Assembly (NCBI RefSeq): GCF_008636115.1
Contig: NZ_QLZD01000013.1
Span: forward strand, 62,001-126,000
Source: Candidatus Tokpelaia sp.
GTDB taxonomy: Bacteria; Pseudomonadota; Alphaproteobacteria; Rhizobiales; Rhizobiaceae
Length of the DNA stretch: 64,000 bases
Direction: 5' to 3'
Part shown: positions 11,672 through 20,297 of the stretch, in pieces
Position numbering within the stretch: position 1 is the stretch's first letter
Layout: each line of letters starts with the position of its first letter
The notes under the pieces: generated by a model
What the model saw: the letters and a program-made list of their open reading frames with translations, nothing else
What the model was told of the DNA's origin: nothing
Database searches by the model: none
Made by a program: the position numbers and the translations under genes

Positions 11672-12844
11672 CTATGCCTGACCCCGGCCATAGGCCTCGC
11701 TTTGCATTTCAACCAGACGGGAAGCTGTGCGCTCAAATTCAAATTTTTCCGTTATCATTGCCGTGCCGGTATAAAGCCGGTCGGCCGGCGCCGCCGCCGA
11801 AAGATAAAGCGGCAAATGCCGGTCATAAATTATATCAATAAACAAAATAAACCGCTTTGCCTCATTACGGTTTTCTTCGCTAAAAAGCGGCACATTTTCT
11901 ACACAAAACACGGCATAATGCTCGGCTAAAGCGGCATAATCAGCCGCGGCAAGATCGCGGCGGCAAATATCGGCAAAGTCGAAACGCGCCGCCATGCGGC
12001 TTGCCCCATTCTTTTCCGGCGCAGTATTTTGTATGGCCGCAGCGCAAGGGATAATAATTTTATGCCCGCTGACCGTAATTTCCTGCTGCTCGCCGCTGTT
12101 GCGGCCGGTCAGGCCGCGCCAGAATCTGTCCATCTGTGCTTTGGCTTTAGCGTCACACGGCGTAATAAAGGCAGGAACAGCCGCGGCAGCGCCTTTTTCC
12201 CGCCGATAATCTGTCGGCGTTTCAAGACTGCAAATTTCCGCCTGCTGCTGTAGAACATTGATAAAAGGCAAAAACAAAGCGCGATTAAGGCCGTCTTGAT
12301 AAAGATTTTGCGGCGCAACATTAGAGGTTGCCACCAAAACTACGCCTTGCGCAAATAAAGCGGTAAACAGGCGCGACAAAATCATGGCATCGGCAATATT
12401 GGTCACTGAAAATTCGTCACAACATAAAATATGCGCTTCCCGCGCCAAATCCTCAGCAACCCGGATAAGTGCGCCCGCCGGCGGCAATTTTATTTTGCCG
12501 GCCTGTTCGGCAGCGCGACAGGCCGCCAGGCGGTTTTGCACATTATTCATAAAATCATTAAAATGCAGGCGCTTTTTGTCGCCCGGCGGCAAGGCGGCAA
12601 AAAACAAATCCATTATCATAGTTTTGCCGCGCCCCACCGGGCCGTAAAGATAAAAGCTCTTTACGCCGCTATAATCAGGCGCCGTGCCGCGCCAGAGCCG
12701 GCGCAACAAACCGCCTTTTGCCGCTTGTTGCTGCCTTTCCTGCACAATAGCGGCAAGTCTGTCGAGCTTTGCTATGACGGCCGCCTGCGCCGTATCTGCG
12801 GCTAAACTGCCTTTTGCCACCAGCGCATTATAAGCCAGACGCAT
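11672..12844 (-). CDS. zapE: ZapE/AFG1-type ATPase
   Basis: An AFG1-family P-loop ATPase of about 390 residues. In Escherichia coli ZapE is a division-associated ATPase; the mitochondrial relative AFG1 takes part in turnover of inner-membrane proteins. The Walker A motif is 'YGPVGRGKTMIMDLF', the family motif 'RLHFNDFMNNVQNRL' follows, and Walker B is 'LCCDEFSVTNIADAMIL'. The ATG at 12844 is preferred over an in-frame GTG at 12856 that abuts AGGGG with no spacing. It lies just upstream of mdh, as in many Rhizobiales, with a gap of about 200 nt. Confidence 0.9.
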   Translation of the reverse strand: MRLAYNALVAKGSLAADTAQAAVIAKLDRLAAIVQERQQQAAKGGLLRRLWRGTAPDYSGVKSFYLYGPVGRGKTMIMDLFFAALPPGDKKRLHFNDFMNNVQNRLAACRAAEQAGKIKLPPAGALIRVAEDLAREAHILCCDEFSVTNIADAMILSRLFTALFAQGVVLVATSNVAPQNLYQDGLNRALFLPFINVLQQQAEICSLETPTDYRREKGAAAAVPAFITPCDAKAKAQMDRFWRGLTGRNSGEQQEITVSGHKIIIPCAAAIQNTAPEKNGASRMAARFDFADICRRDLAAADYAALAEHYAVFCVENVPLFSEENRNEAKRFILFIDIIYDRHLPLYLSAAAPADRLYTGTAMITEKFEFERTASRLVEMQSEAYGRGQA

Positions 12845-12899
12845 ATTTACTGTCACCCCTGCACTCCCTGATAGATAATGGCTGTCTGAGCCGGCGCCA

Positions 12900-13418
12900 T
12901 TAGCGGCTCAGGGAAACAGGCAAGCCCGCACTGGTGCGGCCGGAAAAACTGTTGACACCGGTAGAATAGAGCACAGCCAGATCCCTGCCGCTTTTATCAT
13001 AAAAGACTAACTGCTTGCCGCTAATATTCCATGAGCCGATTTGGGCAAAGGCCGCCGGGCAATGCAGCGATCCGGCGCGATACCCTTTGCCCGCTTTGGT
13101 TTGCGGCGTGGCTAGCTGACAGGTCATGCCACCCAAATCGGCCTTCCACACACCGGCAATACTGGCAGGGGTCAAGTCTATCGCTTCCGCCGGCGCGGCT
13201 TGCAAGGCGGGGGCTGCCGTAGCGGCCGACATGCCGTCAGGCGGCGGCAGATCGCTCTGCGAGACCTGCGCATAAGGCGCAGAAACAGCCGGCGGCGCTG
13301 CGGCCGGCTGCGGCCTGTCATGAAAACGGGCAGAAGCACAGCCGGATAAAATAGCGGCTGCCGCCAGGCCGAAGGCGAGCACGGCCGGCAGATTGAAGGA
13401 TTTTATGGTAAGCGACAT
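12900..13418 (-). CDS. Omp19-like outer-membrane lipoprotein (protease-inhibitor fold)
   Basis: A 172-residue lipoprotein. The signal peptide ends in the lipobox 'ILSGC' with the lipidated Cys at about residue 26. An Ala/Pro-rich linker follows, then a C-terminal domain starting 'ASIAGVWKADLGGMTCQLATP' with a second Cys in 'GSLHCPAAF'. This is the AprI/Inh-type protease-inhibitor beta-barrel seen in Brucella Omp19, which protects against host proteases. The ATG at 13418 is chosen because it begins the signal peptide. It is divergent from dapF and upstream of zapE. The inhibitor function is inferred from the family. Confidence 0.8.
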   Translation of the reverse strand: MSLTIKSFNLPAVLAFGLAAAAILSGCASARFHDRPQPAAAPPAVSAPYAQVSQSDLPPPDGMSAATAAPALQAAPAEAIDLTPASIAGVWKADLGGMTCQLATPQTKAGKGYRAGSLHCPAAFAQIGSWNISGKQLVFYDKSGRDLAVLYSTGVNSFSGRTSAGLPVSLSR

Positions 13419-13624
13419 TATTTTCTTAATCCCACGAGGCAGAAATTCTTTAAAGCAAAACAGCCGCAAATACGCTTTTTACAAGTTACAGCGCGCAGGC
13501 CTGTTCTGTTTCGTATATGCCTGACTTTTCCGCAAAAATCCAGCCTTCTTGCATGAAACTGCGCGAATTTCGCTTATATAAAACTGTTTTTTACTGATTT
13601 TATTGCTATTTTACCTGAAATTAC

Positions 13625-13661
13625 GCTAAAAGCACTTTGCTCAAAATTGTGCTAAAAGCAC
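13625..13661. promoter_or_regulatory. Direct repeat GCTAAAAGCAC in the dapF upstream region
   Basis: Two exact copies of the 11-mer GCTAAAAGCAC (13625-13635 and 13651-13661), 26 bp apart start to start, lie in the 225-bp divergent gap between the Omp19-like gene and dapF. They sit 33-69 bp before the dapF start. The spacing is not a whole number of helical turns (about 2.5). They could be regulator half-sites; no regulator can be named. Confidence 0.35.
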
Positions 13662-13693
13662 AAGTGCGGCAAAAATTGAAGTGAGCACAGATT

Positions 13694-14779
13694 ATGCAAA
13701 ATTTTGTCCCGGCAGCAAAAATGAACGGCTCAGGCAATGCTATCCTGATTATGGATATGCGCGGGGAAGACAATAAATCAGGGCAGAAGAACAAAATTAC
13801 CCCTGGGCTTGTCCGTTTGCTGGCGCAGCAGCAATCAACCGCCTTTGACCAGCTTATGGTGCTTTATGACCGGGAAAGCGCGGCACAAAATGCCGCTTAT
13901 CAAGTGGAAATATGGAATTGTGACGGCACAAAAGCCAAAGCCTGCGGCAATGGCACACGCTGCCTGGCCGAATATTTATGGCGCCGGCAGCGCCAGCATG
14001 ACAAAAACGGCGCAGCAGTATTTTCTTTTGCCACGGCGGGCGGGCCGGTCACAGCAATGCGGCGCAGCAATGGAGCGATCACAGTCACTATGGGCAGACC
14101 GCGTTTTGACCCGCCGGCAATACCGATAAATTTCACCCCGGAAGATATGAATTATGTGCCGCTGGCGGCCTTATTGCCGCCGGGCAAAGCAGCGCCCGGC
14201 TTTACCGCTTTGTTCCCGACAGATGCGGCTGTTTTATCCATCGGCAATCCCCATGCCGTGTTTTTTCTGCCGGCAGAGGCGCCGCAGCCTTTGGCGGCCT
14301 GGCCTCTGGCCGAATTCGGCGCCATGCTGGAGAAAAGCCCGGTATTTCCTGAAGGAGTTAATGTGTCACTGGCGCAAATAACCGCGCCGGATTGTATCAG
14401 CCTGCGTGTCTGGGAAAGAGGCGCCGGCCTGACGCAAGCCTGCGGCACGGCCGCCTGTGCTGCTGCCATTGCCGCGCTGAGACGCGGCCTGATAAATAAA
14501 GGCGCGCCGAGACGCGACATCATTAAACAAGACACGCTGATAAATAAAACCGCCCAAAGGCGCGGCCTGGCGGGGCAAAAGACAGCCGGCCACAGCCGGA
14601 ATGAGGCAGAGATTAAAGTCACTCTGCCGGGTGGCCCGCTTATTATCGGCCTGGCTGACGGCCTGTGCCGCCTGACCGGGCCGACAGAATATGAATATGC
14701 GGGCTTTATCACCCTGGCGGACGGCGTCTTTCACCGTCACAGCGAGGGCGCCGGCTCTGATCAGGACACAACAGGGTAA
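13694..14779 (+). CDS. dapF: Diaminopimelate epimerase with a repeat-derived insertion
   Basis: DapF converts LL- to meso-diaminopimelate for lysine and peptidoglycan synthesis. Both catalytic cysteines are present, in 'ACGNGTR' (Cys84) and 'QACGTAACAAA' (Cys250), and 'SIGNPHAVFF' is conserved. At 361 residues it is about 70 longer than usual. Much of the excess is a segment of about 40 residues (roughly 267-306, nt 14490-14612) placed just after the second catalytic region, between 'AALRRGL' and the conserved 'VTLPGGPLIIGL'. That segment is made of imperfect 30-bp direct repeats. The frame stays open, so the enzyme may still work if the insert loops out. It starts the dapF-mtaB-ftsY-ispZ series; mtaB follows within 7 nt. 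Confidence 0.93.
   Translation: MQNFVPAAKMNGSGNAILIMDMRGEDNKSGQKNKITPGLVRLLAQQQSTAFDQLMVLYDRESAAQNAAYQVEIWNCDGTKAKACGNGTRCLAEYLWRRQRQHDKNGAAVFSFATAGGPVTAMRRSNGAITVTMGRPRFDPPAIPINFTPEDMNYVPLAALLPPGKAAPGFTALFPTDAAVLSIGNPHAVFFLPAEAPQPLAAWPLAEFGAMLEKSPVFPEGVNVSLAQITAPDCISLRVWERGAGLTQACGTAACAAAIAALRRGLINKGAPRRDIIKQDTLINKTAQRRGLAGQKTAGHSRNEAEIKVTLPGGPLIIGLADGLCRLTGPTEYEYAGFITLADGVFHRHSEGAGSDQDTTG
14490..14612 (+). repeat. Imperfect repeats inserted in dapF
   Basis: Blocks beginning GCGCTGAGACGCGGCCTGAT, GCGCCGAGACGCGACATCAT and GGCGCGGCCTGGCGGGGCAA recur at about 30-bp spacing, with the shared piece CTGATAAATAAA occurring twice. They form an in-frame insert in dapF not expected in the family. Confidence 0.5.
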
Positions 14780-14785
14780 AGCGTG

Positions 14786-16114
14786 ATGGCGACTATAATC
14801 ACCAGTTTCGGCTGCCGTCTCAATGCGCATGAGGCGGAAATTATCCGCCGCAAAAGTGATGAAGCGGGTCTTGCGGCGCAGGCCGGCGACACTATTATTT
14901 TTAATACTTGCGCTGTGACGGCTGAGGCCGTGCGTCAGGCCGGACAGGCTATCCGCAAAGCGCGGCGTGACAGGCCCGGGGCGCGCATTATTGTAACCGG
15001 CTGCGCTGCCCAGACCACGCCGGAAATGTTTGCCGCTATGGCGGAAGTTGATCTGGTTTTAGGCAATGAGGATAAACTGCACCGCCAGTCTTACCGGCAA
15101 TTTGCCGATTTCGGCGTTAACCGGCAGGAAAAATTGCGTGTCGGCAATATTATGGACGTGCGGGAAAATGCTCCCCATATGATTGCCCTGCTTGAGGGCA
15201 AGACACGCGCTTTTGTTCAAGTGCAAAACGGCTGCGATCATCGCTGCACTTTTTGCATTATCCCTTACGGCCGCGGGCCTTCCCGCTCGGTTCCGCCGGG
15301 GGCGGTGGTGGAGCAAATCAAGCAATTATGCGCCGGCGGTCATCGGGAAGTTGTATTGACCGGGGTAGATTTAACCAGTTACGGCCCTGATCTGCCGGGC
15401 GGCATTCGCCTGGGGCGGCTTGTCGGCGCTATTTTGCGCAATGTGCCTGAACTGGCGCGGCTGCGCCTGTCTTCAATAGATTCCATTGAAATTGATGAAG
15501 AATTGCAGGAATTGCTGATACATGAAAAGCGCCTTATGCCGCATTTGCATTTATCCCTGCAATCCGGCGATAATATAATTTTAAAACGCATGAAAAGGCG
15601 GCATTTGCGTGAACAGGCGCTGCAATTCTGCCATGAGCTGCAAGCAAGACGGCCGGAAATGATCTTTGGCGCCGATTTAATTGCCGGCTTTCCCACAGAA
15701 ACGGAAGAAATGTTTGAAAATACCCGCCGGCTGATTGCTGATTGCCGACTGACTTATTTGCATATTTTCCCGTTTAGCCCGCGCGCGGGCACACCGGCGG
15801 CGCGCATGCCGCAATTAGCGCGGACGCTTGTCAAAAACCGGGCGGCCGCCTTGCGCCGTGAAGCGGCAAAAGCCTATCAAAACCATTTGCAATCCCTGCT
15901 TGGCAGTGAACAAATTTTGCTGATGGAACAAAATGGTCAGGGCCGCTGTGAAAATTATGCTCCGGCAGCCTTGCAGGAACCGGCTCCTGCCGCGCCAAAA
16001 AAAGAAAAGACGCCGCAAAACCAAAATAATAGCGCCGGCGAACTTGTCCGCTGCCGCATTATCGCCCATAATGGCGACAGGCTGATTGCCGAAAGGCTGG
16101 CCGGCGCGGCCTGA
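14786..16114 (+). CDS. mtaB: tRNA t6A37 methylthiotransferase MtaB
   Basis: A radical-SAM methylthiotransferase of the MtaB group, which converts t6A37 of ANN-decoding tRNAs to ms2t6A. The N-terminal MTTase domain has cluster cysteines in 'SFGCRLNAHEAE' (Cys10), 'NTCAVTAEA' and 'TGCAAQT'. The radical-SAM domain has 'CDHRCTFCIIPYGRGPSRS', and a TRAM-like tail closes the protein. An Ala/Pro/Lys-rich stretch ('ALQEPAPAAPKKEKTPQNQN') interrupts the tail region. ATG 14786 directly follows an in-frame GTG at 14783; either could be used. It is closely spaced behind dapF and followed by ftsY, a conserved Rhizobiales order. Confidence 0.93.
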   Translation: MATIITSFGCRLNAHEAEIIRRKSDEAGLAAQAGDTIIFNTCAVTAEAVRQAGQAIRKARRDRPGARIIVTGCAAQTTPEMFAAMAEVDLVLGNEDKLHRQSYRQFADFGVNRQEKLRVGNIMDVRENAPHMIALLEGKTRAFVQVQNGCDHRCTFCIIPYGRGPSRSVPPGAVVEQIKQLCAGGHREVVLTGVDLTSYGPDLPGGIRLGRLVGAILRNVPELARLRLSSIDSIEIDEELQELLIHEKRLMPHLHLSLQSGDNIILKRMKRRHLREQALQFCHELQARRPEMIFGADLIAGFPTETEEMFENTRRLIADCRLTYLHIFPFSPRAGTPAARMPQLARTLVKNRAAALRREAAKAYQNHLQSLLGSEQILLMEQNGQGRCENYAPAALQEPAPAAPKKEKTPQNQNNSAGELVRCRIIAHNGDRLIAERLAGAA

Positions 16115-16165
16115 GTGACATAAGCACAGCCGGGGCAGAACTTGCGGGCAGAGACAAGAGGCATA

Positions 16166-17419
16166 ATGGCGGACGGTTTAATAAAAAAAATATTTTCCTT
16201 CGCCCGCAAAAGCAGCGCCGGGCAGCCGGCCGGCGGGCAAGATGAGCCGGCTCTGGCAGAGCCTGCTATGGCCGAAAAAACGGTCATTGCCGCGACAGAA
16301 CAAACACCGTTTGAAGCCTGGCAGGCAGAGCAGCAGGCTATTGCCGCCCAAAAAGAACAGGCGGCGAAAGCGCGTCTTGCCCCGCGCCGACCTGCTGCCC
16401 CGCGTCTTATTGATGAAGCCGGGCTGACTATCCGCCCACAGGCAGGCGATGCGAGCAAAGCGGCGGCAAGCGCAGATGAAAAAGATGAAGCAAAGGCAGC
16501 GCCGCAATCATGGCTGGCCCGCCTGAAACACGGCATGGCGCAATCTTCCCGCCGGCTCAACAGCTCGCTTGGTGCTGTCTTTACCGGCCGCAAGCTTGAT
16601 GAAACGGCGCTGGAAGAGCTGGAAAATGTGCTGCTGCAAGCTGATCTGGGGCTGGAAACCGCAGCAAAAATCACCGATAAATTGCGCGCCGGCCGGTTTG
16701 GTAAAGATATTTCACCGGCTGAAATCCGCGCAATTATGGCCGATGAAATTGCCCAAATCCTGCAGCCTTGCGCCCGGGCGCTGGAGCTGGATTTAAACCA
16801 TAAGCCGCATATTATTCTGGTTGTCGGGGTCAATGGCACCGGCAAAACCACCACTATCGGCAAATTGGCGGCCAAATTGCGCGCCGGCGGTCTTTCTGTT
16901 ATGCTGGCGGCTGGTGACACTTTTCGTGCCGCGGCAATAGAACAGTTGCATATTTGGGGTCAACGCACAGGGGCGCCGGTCATTTCTTCCCGATTAGGGG
17001 CTGATGCCGCCTCGCTGGTTTTTGACGCTTATCAACAGGCGGTTGCGACCGGCACTGATGTGCTGCTGATCGACACAGCCGGGCGGTTGCAAAATAAAAC
17101 AGAATTGATGGAAGAACTGGCAAAGCTGGTGCGCGTATTGCAAAAACGCGACCCTTCTGCCCCGCACACTGTTTTGCAGAATCTTGACGCAACAACCGGG
17201 CAGAATGCCCTGTCTCAGGTGGAAATATTCAAAAAAACCGCTAAAGTTAACGGGCTGGTAATGACCAAGCTGGACGGCACGGCCCGCGGCGGCATTTTGG
17301 CCGCCATTGCCGCCAAATATAAATTGCCGATATATTTTATCGGCGTGGGGGAAGATATTGCCGATTTGGAGCCGTTTTCTGCCCGTGATTTTGCCGCCGC
17401 CATTGTCGGAGAAGCATAA
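16166..17419 (+). CDS. ftsY: Signal recognition particle receptor FtsY
   Basis: The SRP receptor GTPase, 417 residues. It docks the SRP-ribosome complex at the inner membrane for co-translational insertion. The N-terminal region of about 110 residues is Ala/Gln/Glu-rich and variable, as in the family's A domain. The N domain helix bundle follows, then the GTPase G domain with 'GVNGTGKTTTIGKLA' (G1), 'DTFRAAAIEQL', 'LIDTAGRLQNK' (G3) and 'TKLDGTARGG' (G4). ATG 16166 follows AAGAGG at good spacing; an upstream TTG at 16142 is not supported. It is followed by ispZ with a gap of about 85 nt. Confidence 0.95.
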   Translation: MADGLIKKIFSFARKSSAGQPAGGQDEPALAEPAMAEKTVIAATEQTPFEAWQAEQQAIAAQKEQAAKARLAPRRPAAPRLIDEAGLTIRPQAGDASKAAASADEKDEAKAAPQSWLARLKHGMAQSSRRLNSSLGAVFTGRKLDETALEELENVLLQADLGLETAAKITDKLRAGRFGKDISPAEIRAIMADEIAQILQPCARALELDLNHKPHIILVVGVNGTGKTTTIGKLAAKLRAGGLSVMLAAGDTFRAAAIEQLHIWGQRTGAPVISSRLGADAASLVFDAYQQAVATGTDVLLIDTAGRLQNKTELMEELAKLVRVLQKRDPSAPHTVLQNLDATTGQNALSQVEIFKKTAKVNGLVMTKLDGTARGGILAAIAAKYKLPIYFIGVGEDIADLEPFSARDFAAAIVGEA

Positions 17420-17503
17420 TTATATGGCAGCGGGCAAAACCCGGTATTAGAGAGCATTATTTGCCGGCCCAGGCCGCATGCGGGCCAGATTGTGAGGAAG
17501 TTT

Positions 17504-18175
17504 ATGAGCAAATCCCTGTTTGAGCCGGAACCGCAAAATATCCGCCAGATCAAGCAGATGCACATGGCGCCGTGGCTGAAAATTGCGCTGGAAATGGGGC
17601 CTTTGCTGGTTTTCTTTTTTGCCAATTATCGCGGCCGCTGGCTGATTGATCATGTGCCGCTTTTTGCCAGGTTTGATCAACCTATTTATCCCGCTACTGC
17701 TTTGTTTATGCTGGCAATTTTGCTGTCTCTGGCACTTTCATGGCTGATTGCGCGCAAATTGCCGGTAATCCCGCTGGCCTCCGGTCTTTTTGTGCTGGTT
17801 TTCGGTTTTTTGACCTTATGGCTGCATGATGAAATCTTCATTAAAATGAAGCCGACCATTATTAACGCACTTTTCGGCCTGATATTGTTTGGCGGCTTGC
17901 TTTTCCGCAAGCCGCTCCTCGGCTATATATTTGATTCTGCTTTGCAATTAGACGCTGAAGGGTGGCAGATACTCACCTGGCGCTGGGCATGGTTTTTTTT
18001 GTTTCTGGCGGCATTAAATGAAATTGTCTGGCGCAATTTCAATACGGATATTTGGACAAATTTTAAAGTTTTCGGCACTATGCCGCTGACAATTTTGTTC
18101 ATTTTATTTCAGACTCCCCTGCTTATGCGTCATAGTCTTGACGAAAAACCTGCCGATAAAAAGAGGAAGAAATAA
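17504..18175 (+). CDS. ispZ: YciB/IspZ inner-membrane septation protein
   Basis: A 223-residue membrane protein of the YciB/IspZ family (intracellular septation protein A), about six membrane helices. Family landmarks include 'EMGPLLVFFFAN', 'KPTIINALFGLILFGGLLF', 'GWQILTWRWAWFFLFLAALNEIVWRNF' and 'WTNFKVFG'. YciB is linked to envelope integrity and septation. The ATG at 17504 has GTGAGGAAG upstream; a GTG at 17492 is less likely. The C-terminus is a basic tail. It lies downstream of ftsY in the usual Rhizobiales order. Confidence 0.92.
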   Translation: MSKSLFEPEPQNIRQIKQMHMAPWLKIALEMGPLLVFFFANYRGRWLIDHVPLFARFDQPIYPATALFMLAILLSLALSWLIARKLPVIPLASGLFVLVFGFLTLWLHDEIFIKMKPTIINALFGLILFGGLLFRKPLLGYIFDSALQLDAEGWQILTWRWAWFFLFLAALNEIVWRNFNTDIWTNFKVFGTMPLTILFILFQTPLLMRHSLDEKPADKKRKK

Positions 18176-18225
18176 AAATGCCGGCCTAATATGCGCCTGA
18201 TTTTCGGCATGCGCAGGAGCTAAGC

Positions 18226-18993
18226 ATGATAGTAGAACAATTTTTATGCCGCAGCGATAATATCGCCCTGCTGCTGCACGATAAAGCAAGCAAAGACAGT
18301 ATAGCTGTTGATGCGCCAGACGGCCCGGCTCTGTTGACGGCACTGCAAAAAGCCGGGCGGCGGCTGGCGGCGGTGCTGGTGACCCATCATCACCATGATC
18401 ATACAGAGGGGCTGGCATTGTTAAAGCGCGCAACCGGGGCAAAAATTTTTGGCCCGGCGCTTGAGGCCGCGCAAATCAGCCCTCTGGATACCGGCCTGCA
18501 AAATGAGCAAAAATTTACCTGCGGCGCTTTCAGCTTTGAAGTTATAGCAACACCCGGCCATACTCTGGGAGAAATCTGCTATTATCTGCCGCAGCAAAAG
18601 CTGGTTTTTACTGGCGATTGTTTGTTTTCTCTCGGTTGCGGGCGGATTTTTGAGGGTGATGCTGCTATGATGTATCATTCTCTGCAGAAACTGGCGGCCT
18701 TACCGCCGCAAACGCAAATTTATTGCGGCCATGAATATAGCGCCGCTAATGCGCGTTTTGCCCTGACTATTGAGCCGCATAATCCCGCTTTGCAGCAGCG
18801 CGCGGCAGAAATTCGTGCCTTACGGGCAGCGGGTAAAATAACTCTGCCCGCCACTCTCAGCCGGGAATTGGCGGCTAATCCGTTTTTGCGCTGTGATTCT
18901 GCTGAAATTCGCACTAATCTTGCTTGCGCTGCCGATGAAACTGACGTCCAGCTCTTTGCCAGATTACGACAATTAAAAGACAGGTTCCGATAA
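18226..18993 (+). CDS. gloB: Hydroxyacylglutathione hydrolase (glyoxalase II)
   Basis: Glyoxalase II, 255 residues, a metallo-beta-lactamase-fold enzyme that hydrolyses S-lactoylglutathione in methylglyoxal detoxification. The metal-binding signature THHHHDH is at residues 53-59. The later ligands are in 'TPGHTLGEICYY', 'FTGDCLFSLGCGR' and 'IYCGHEYSAANARF', and the C-terminal HAGH domain is present. The ATG has GGAG at good spacing. The stop codon overlaps the start of the next gene (TAATG), indicating coupling. Confidence 0.93.
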   Translation: MIVEQFLCRSDNIALLLHDKASKDSIAVDAPDGPALLTALQKAGRRLAAVLVTHHHHDHTEGLALLKRATGAKIFGPALEAAQISPLDTGLQNEQKFTCGAFSFEVIATPGHTLGEICYYLPQQKLVFTGDCLFSLGCGRIFEGDAAMMYHSLQKLAALPPQTQIYCGHEYSAANARFALTIEPHNPALQQRAAEIRALRAAGKITLPATLSRELAANPFLRCDSAEIRTNLACAADETDVQLFARLRQLKDRFR

Positions 18994-19703
18994 TGGCGGC
19001 TTTTTTGCTGAATAAAAGCCGGAAGTGGAAAAAGGCCTATTTTTTTAAGCGGCTTATTTTAGCGGCAGGAGTATTGTGGCTGCTCTTGCCGGCTATTCCG
19101 CCAATAAAGGCGCAGCCTGTGCGGCCAGACAGGCTGTATAATCTGCCGGCAAGACCGCAATATAACAGGGTTTCAATCAATCAGACAGCGATAAATTTGG
19201 AACAAGGGCGGCATTTGGGTGAAATAAAAGAACAATCTCCTTTATTATCGCCGCCGCAGCGGCAGAATTTTGCCCCAATTACACCGATGATACCGCCACT
19301 GCAAATTGTGCCGGCAAAGCCGCAGCCTGCCCCTGCTCCGGCGGTAATAATCGGCACATATCCGCTCACTGAAACTTTATTAAGCCGGCTGGAAAAAATC
19401 CATGCCGAGATTTTAAAACTGCCGGAGCTGGACGAAAATAATACGGACGATGATATTAGCGGCGGGGTTGATATTTTGGTAACCGCCATGGAAAGGCGAC
19501 CGGATATTATGGGAATATTAGGGCGGAATCTCATCAGCGCCCGCGATTATATATTTGCCATGCAGGCTGTTTCAGCCGCGCTTAATGCCGCCTCCGGTGC
19601 TGAGGAAGCGCAAATTTTTGGTGAAAATAATAAAGTTTCAGCCGAAAATCTGGCTTTTGGCAAAAAATATGCCGATCGTATCCGCCGCCTGCTGGAAGAA
19701 TAG
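18993..19703 (+). CDS. Hypothetical exported proline-rich protein
   Basis: I do not recognise this 236-residue protein. A basic N-terminus followed by a hydrophobic stretch ('LILAAGVLWLLLPAIPPIKA') looks like a signal peptide or anchor, so the body is probably periplasmic. Residues about 85-120 are proline-rich. The C-terminal half is helical and acidic ('LEKIHAEILKLPELDENNTDD', then 'FGKKYADRIRRLLEE'). It overlaps gloB by one base (TAATG) and is followed by an intrinsic terminator, so it ends this transcript. Codon use matches its neighbours. Confidence 0.75.
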   Translation: MAAFLLNKSRKWKKAYFFKRLILAAGVLWLLLPAIPPIKAQPVRPDRLYNLPARPQYNRVSINQTAINLEQGRHLGEIKEQSPLLSPPQRQNFAPITPMIPPLQIVPAKPQPAPAPAVIIGTYPLTETLLSRLEKIHAEILKLPELDENNTDDDISGGVDILVTAMERRPDIMGILGRNLISARDYIFAMQAVSAALNAASGAEEAQIFGENNKVSAENLAFGKKYADRIRRLLEE

Positions 19704-19748
19704 CGCGGCGGGCAGGCAACAGAACAAAGTTTAGACAGAACCCGGCAA

Positions 19749-19782
19749 GCGCAGCGTAAATTAGTTGCTGCGCGTTATTTTT
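19749..19782 (+). terminator. Intrinsic terminator after the gloB transcript
   Basis: A 7-bp stem (GCGCAGC at 19749-19755, GCTGCGC at 19767-19773) with an 11-nt loop, then GTTATTTTT on the plus strand. It lies between convergent genes and slightly overlaps the 3' end of the minus-strand gene. Confidence 0.65.
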
Positions 19783-20251
19783 CTGCTTCCGCTTTATCCA
19801 GCGTAATTTCTATTGTATCGGGAATGGCATTTTGCCACGCAAGCAGCCGCGCATTAGCCGCTTTTGTCGCCTCACTGAATTGCGGCTTATAGCCTTGTCT
19901 TTCGGCCGCAGCAATAATGCTCTCTGTCGGGTTATTATCATCGGGCTTTGCTGTTCGCTGTGCTTCAGCAATAATCGCATCTATGTTAGCGATAAAATCT
20001 CCTGCCGATTTACCTTGATTGCGCTGCCAAAGATAATCATAAGCACTGAAAAACTCCTTATTATTCGGGTGGTTCTCTATAAGGCCGCCAAGCCTTGCCA
20101 CTAATTCTCTTTTATGCAGCCGCAATTCCAAATCTGTTATTCTTTTCTGTGTTTTATCGTAAAGCTCTTTACCCTGCCGATAAAAGAAAGCACAAACGGC
20201 TGCTGTCACTATAACGCAAATCGGTAAAATAAAAGCATTGATCAAATCCAT
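19775..20251 (-). CDS. Hypothetical membrane-anchored protein of the accessory island
   Basis: A 158-residue protein without a recognised family. One N-terminal membrane helix (residues about 4-24, 'INAFILPICVIVTAAVCAFFY') is followed by a charged coiled-coil-like segment ('KELYDKTQKRITDLELRLHK') and a soluble, mostly helical C-terminus. The ATG has a strong GGAGGA site. It follows the NADAR-like gene by 46 nt on the same strand and is probably in the same transcript. The association with the island is positional; no function can be read. Confidence 0.65.
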   Translation of the reverse strand: MDLINAFILPICVIVTAAVCAFFYRQGKELYDKTQKRITDLELRLHKRELVARLGGLIENHPNNKEFFSAYDYLWQRNQGKSAGDFIANIDAIIAEAQRTAKPDDNNPTESIIAAAERQGYKPQFSEATKAANARLLAWQNAIPDTIEITLDKAEAEK

Positions 20252-20297
20252 TTCCGTCCTCCGGCCGTTTTAATGTAAACAGTTTATGCTGCCTTTC

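Noticed and set aside
14152-14712. Minus-strand frame opposite dapF
   Set aside because: Shadow of dapF; low-complexity composition and no start signals.
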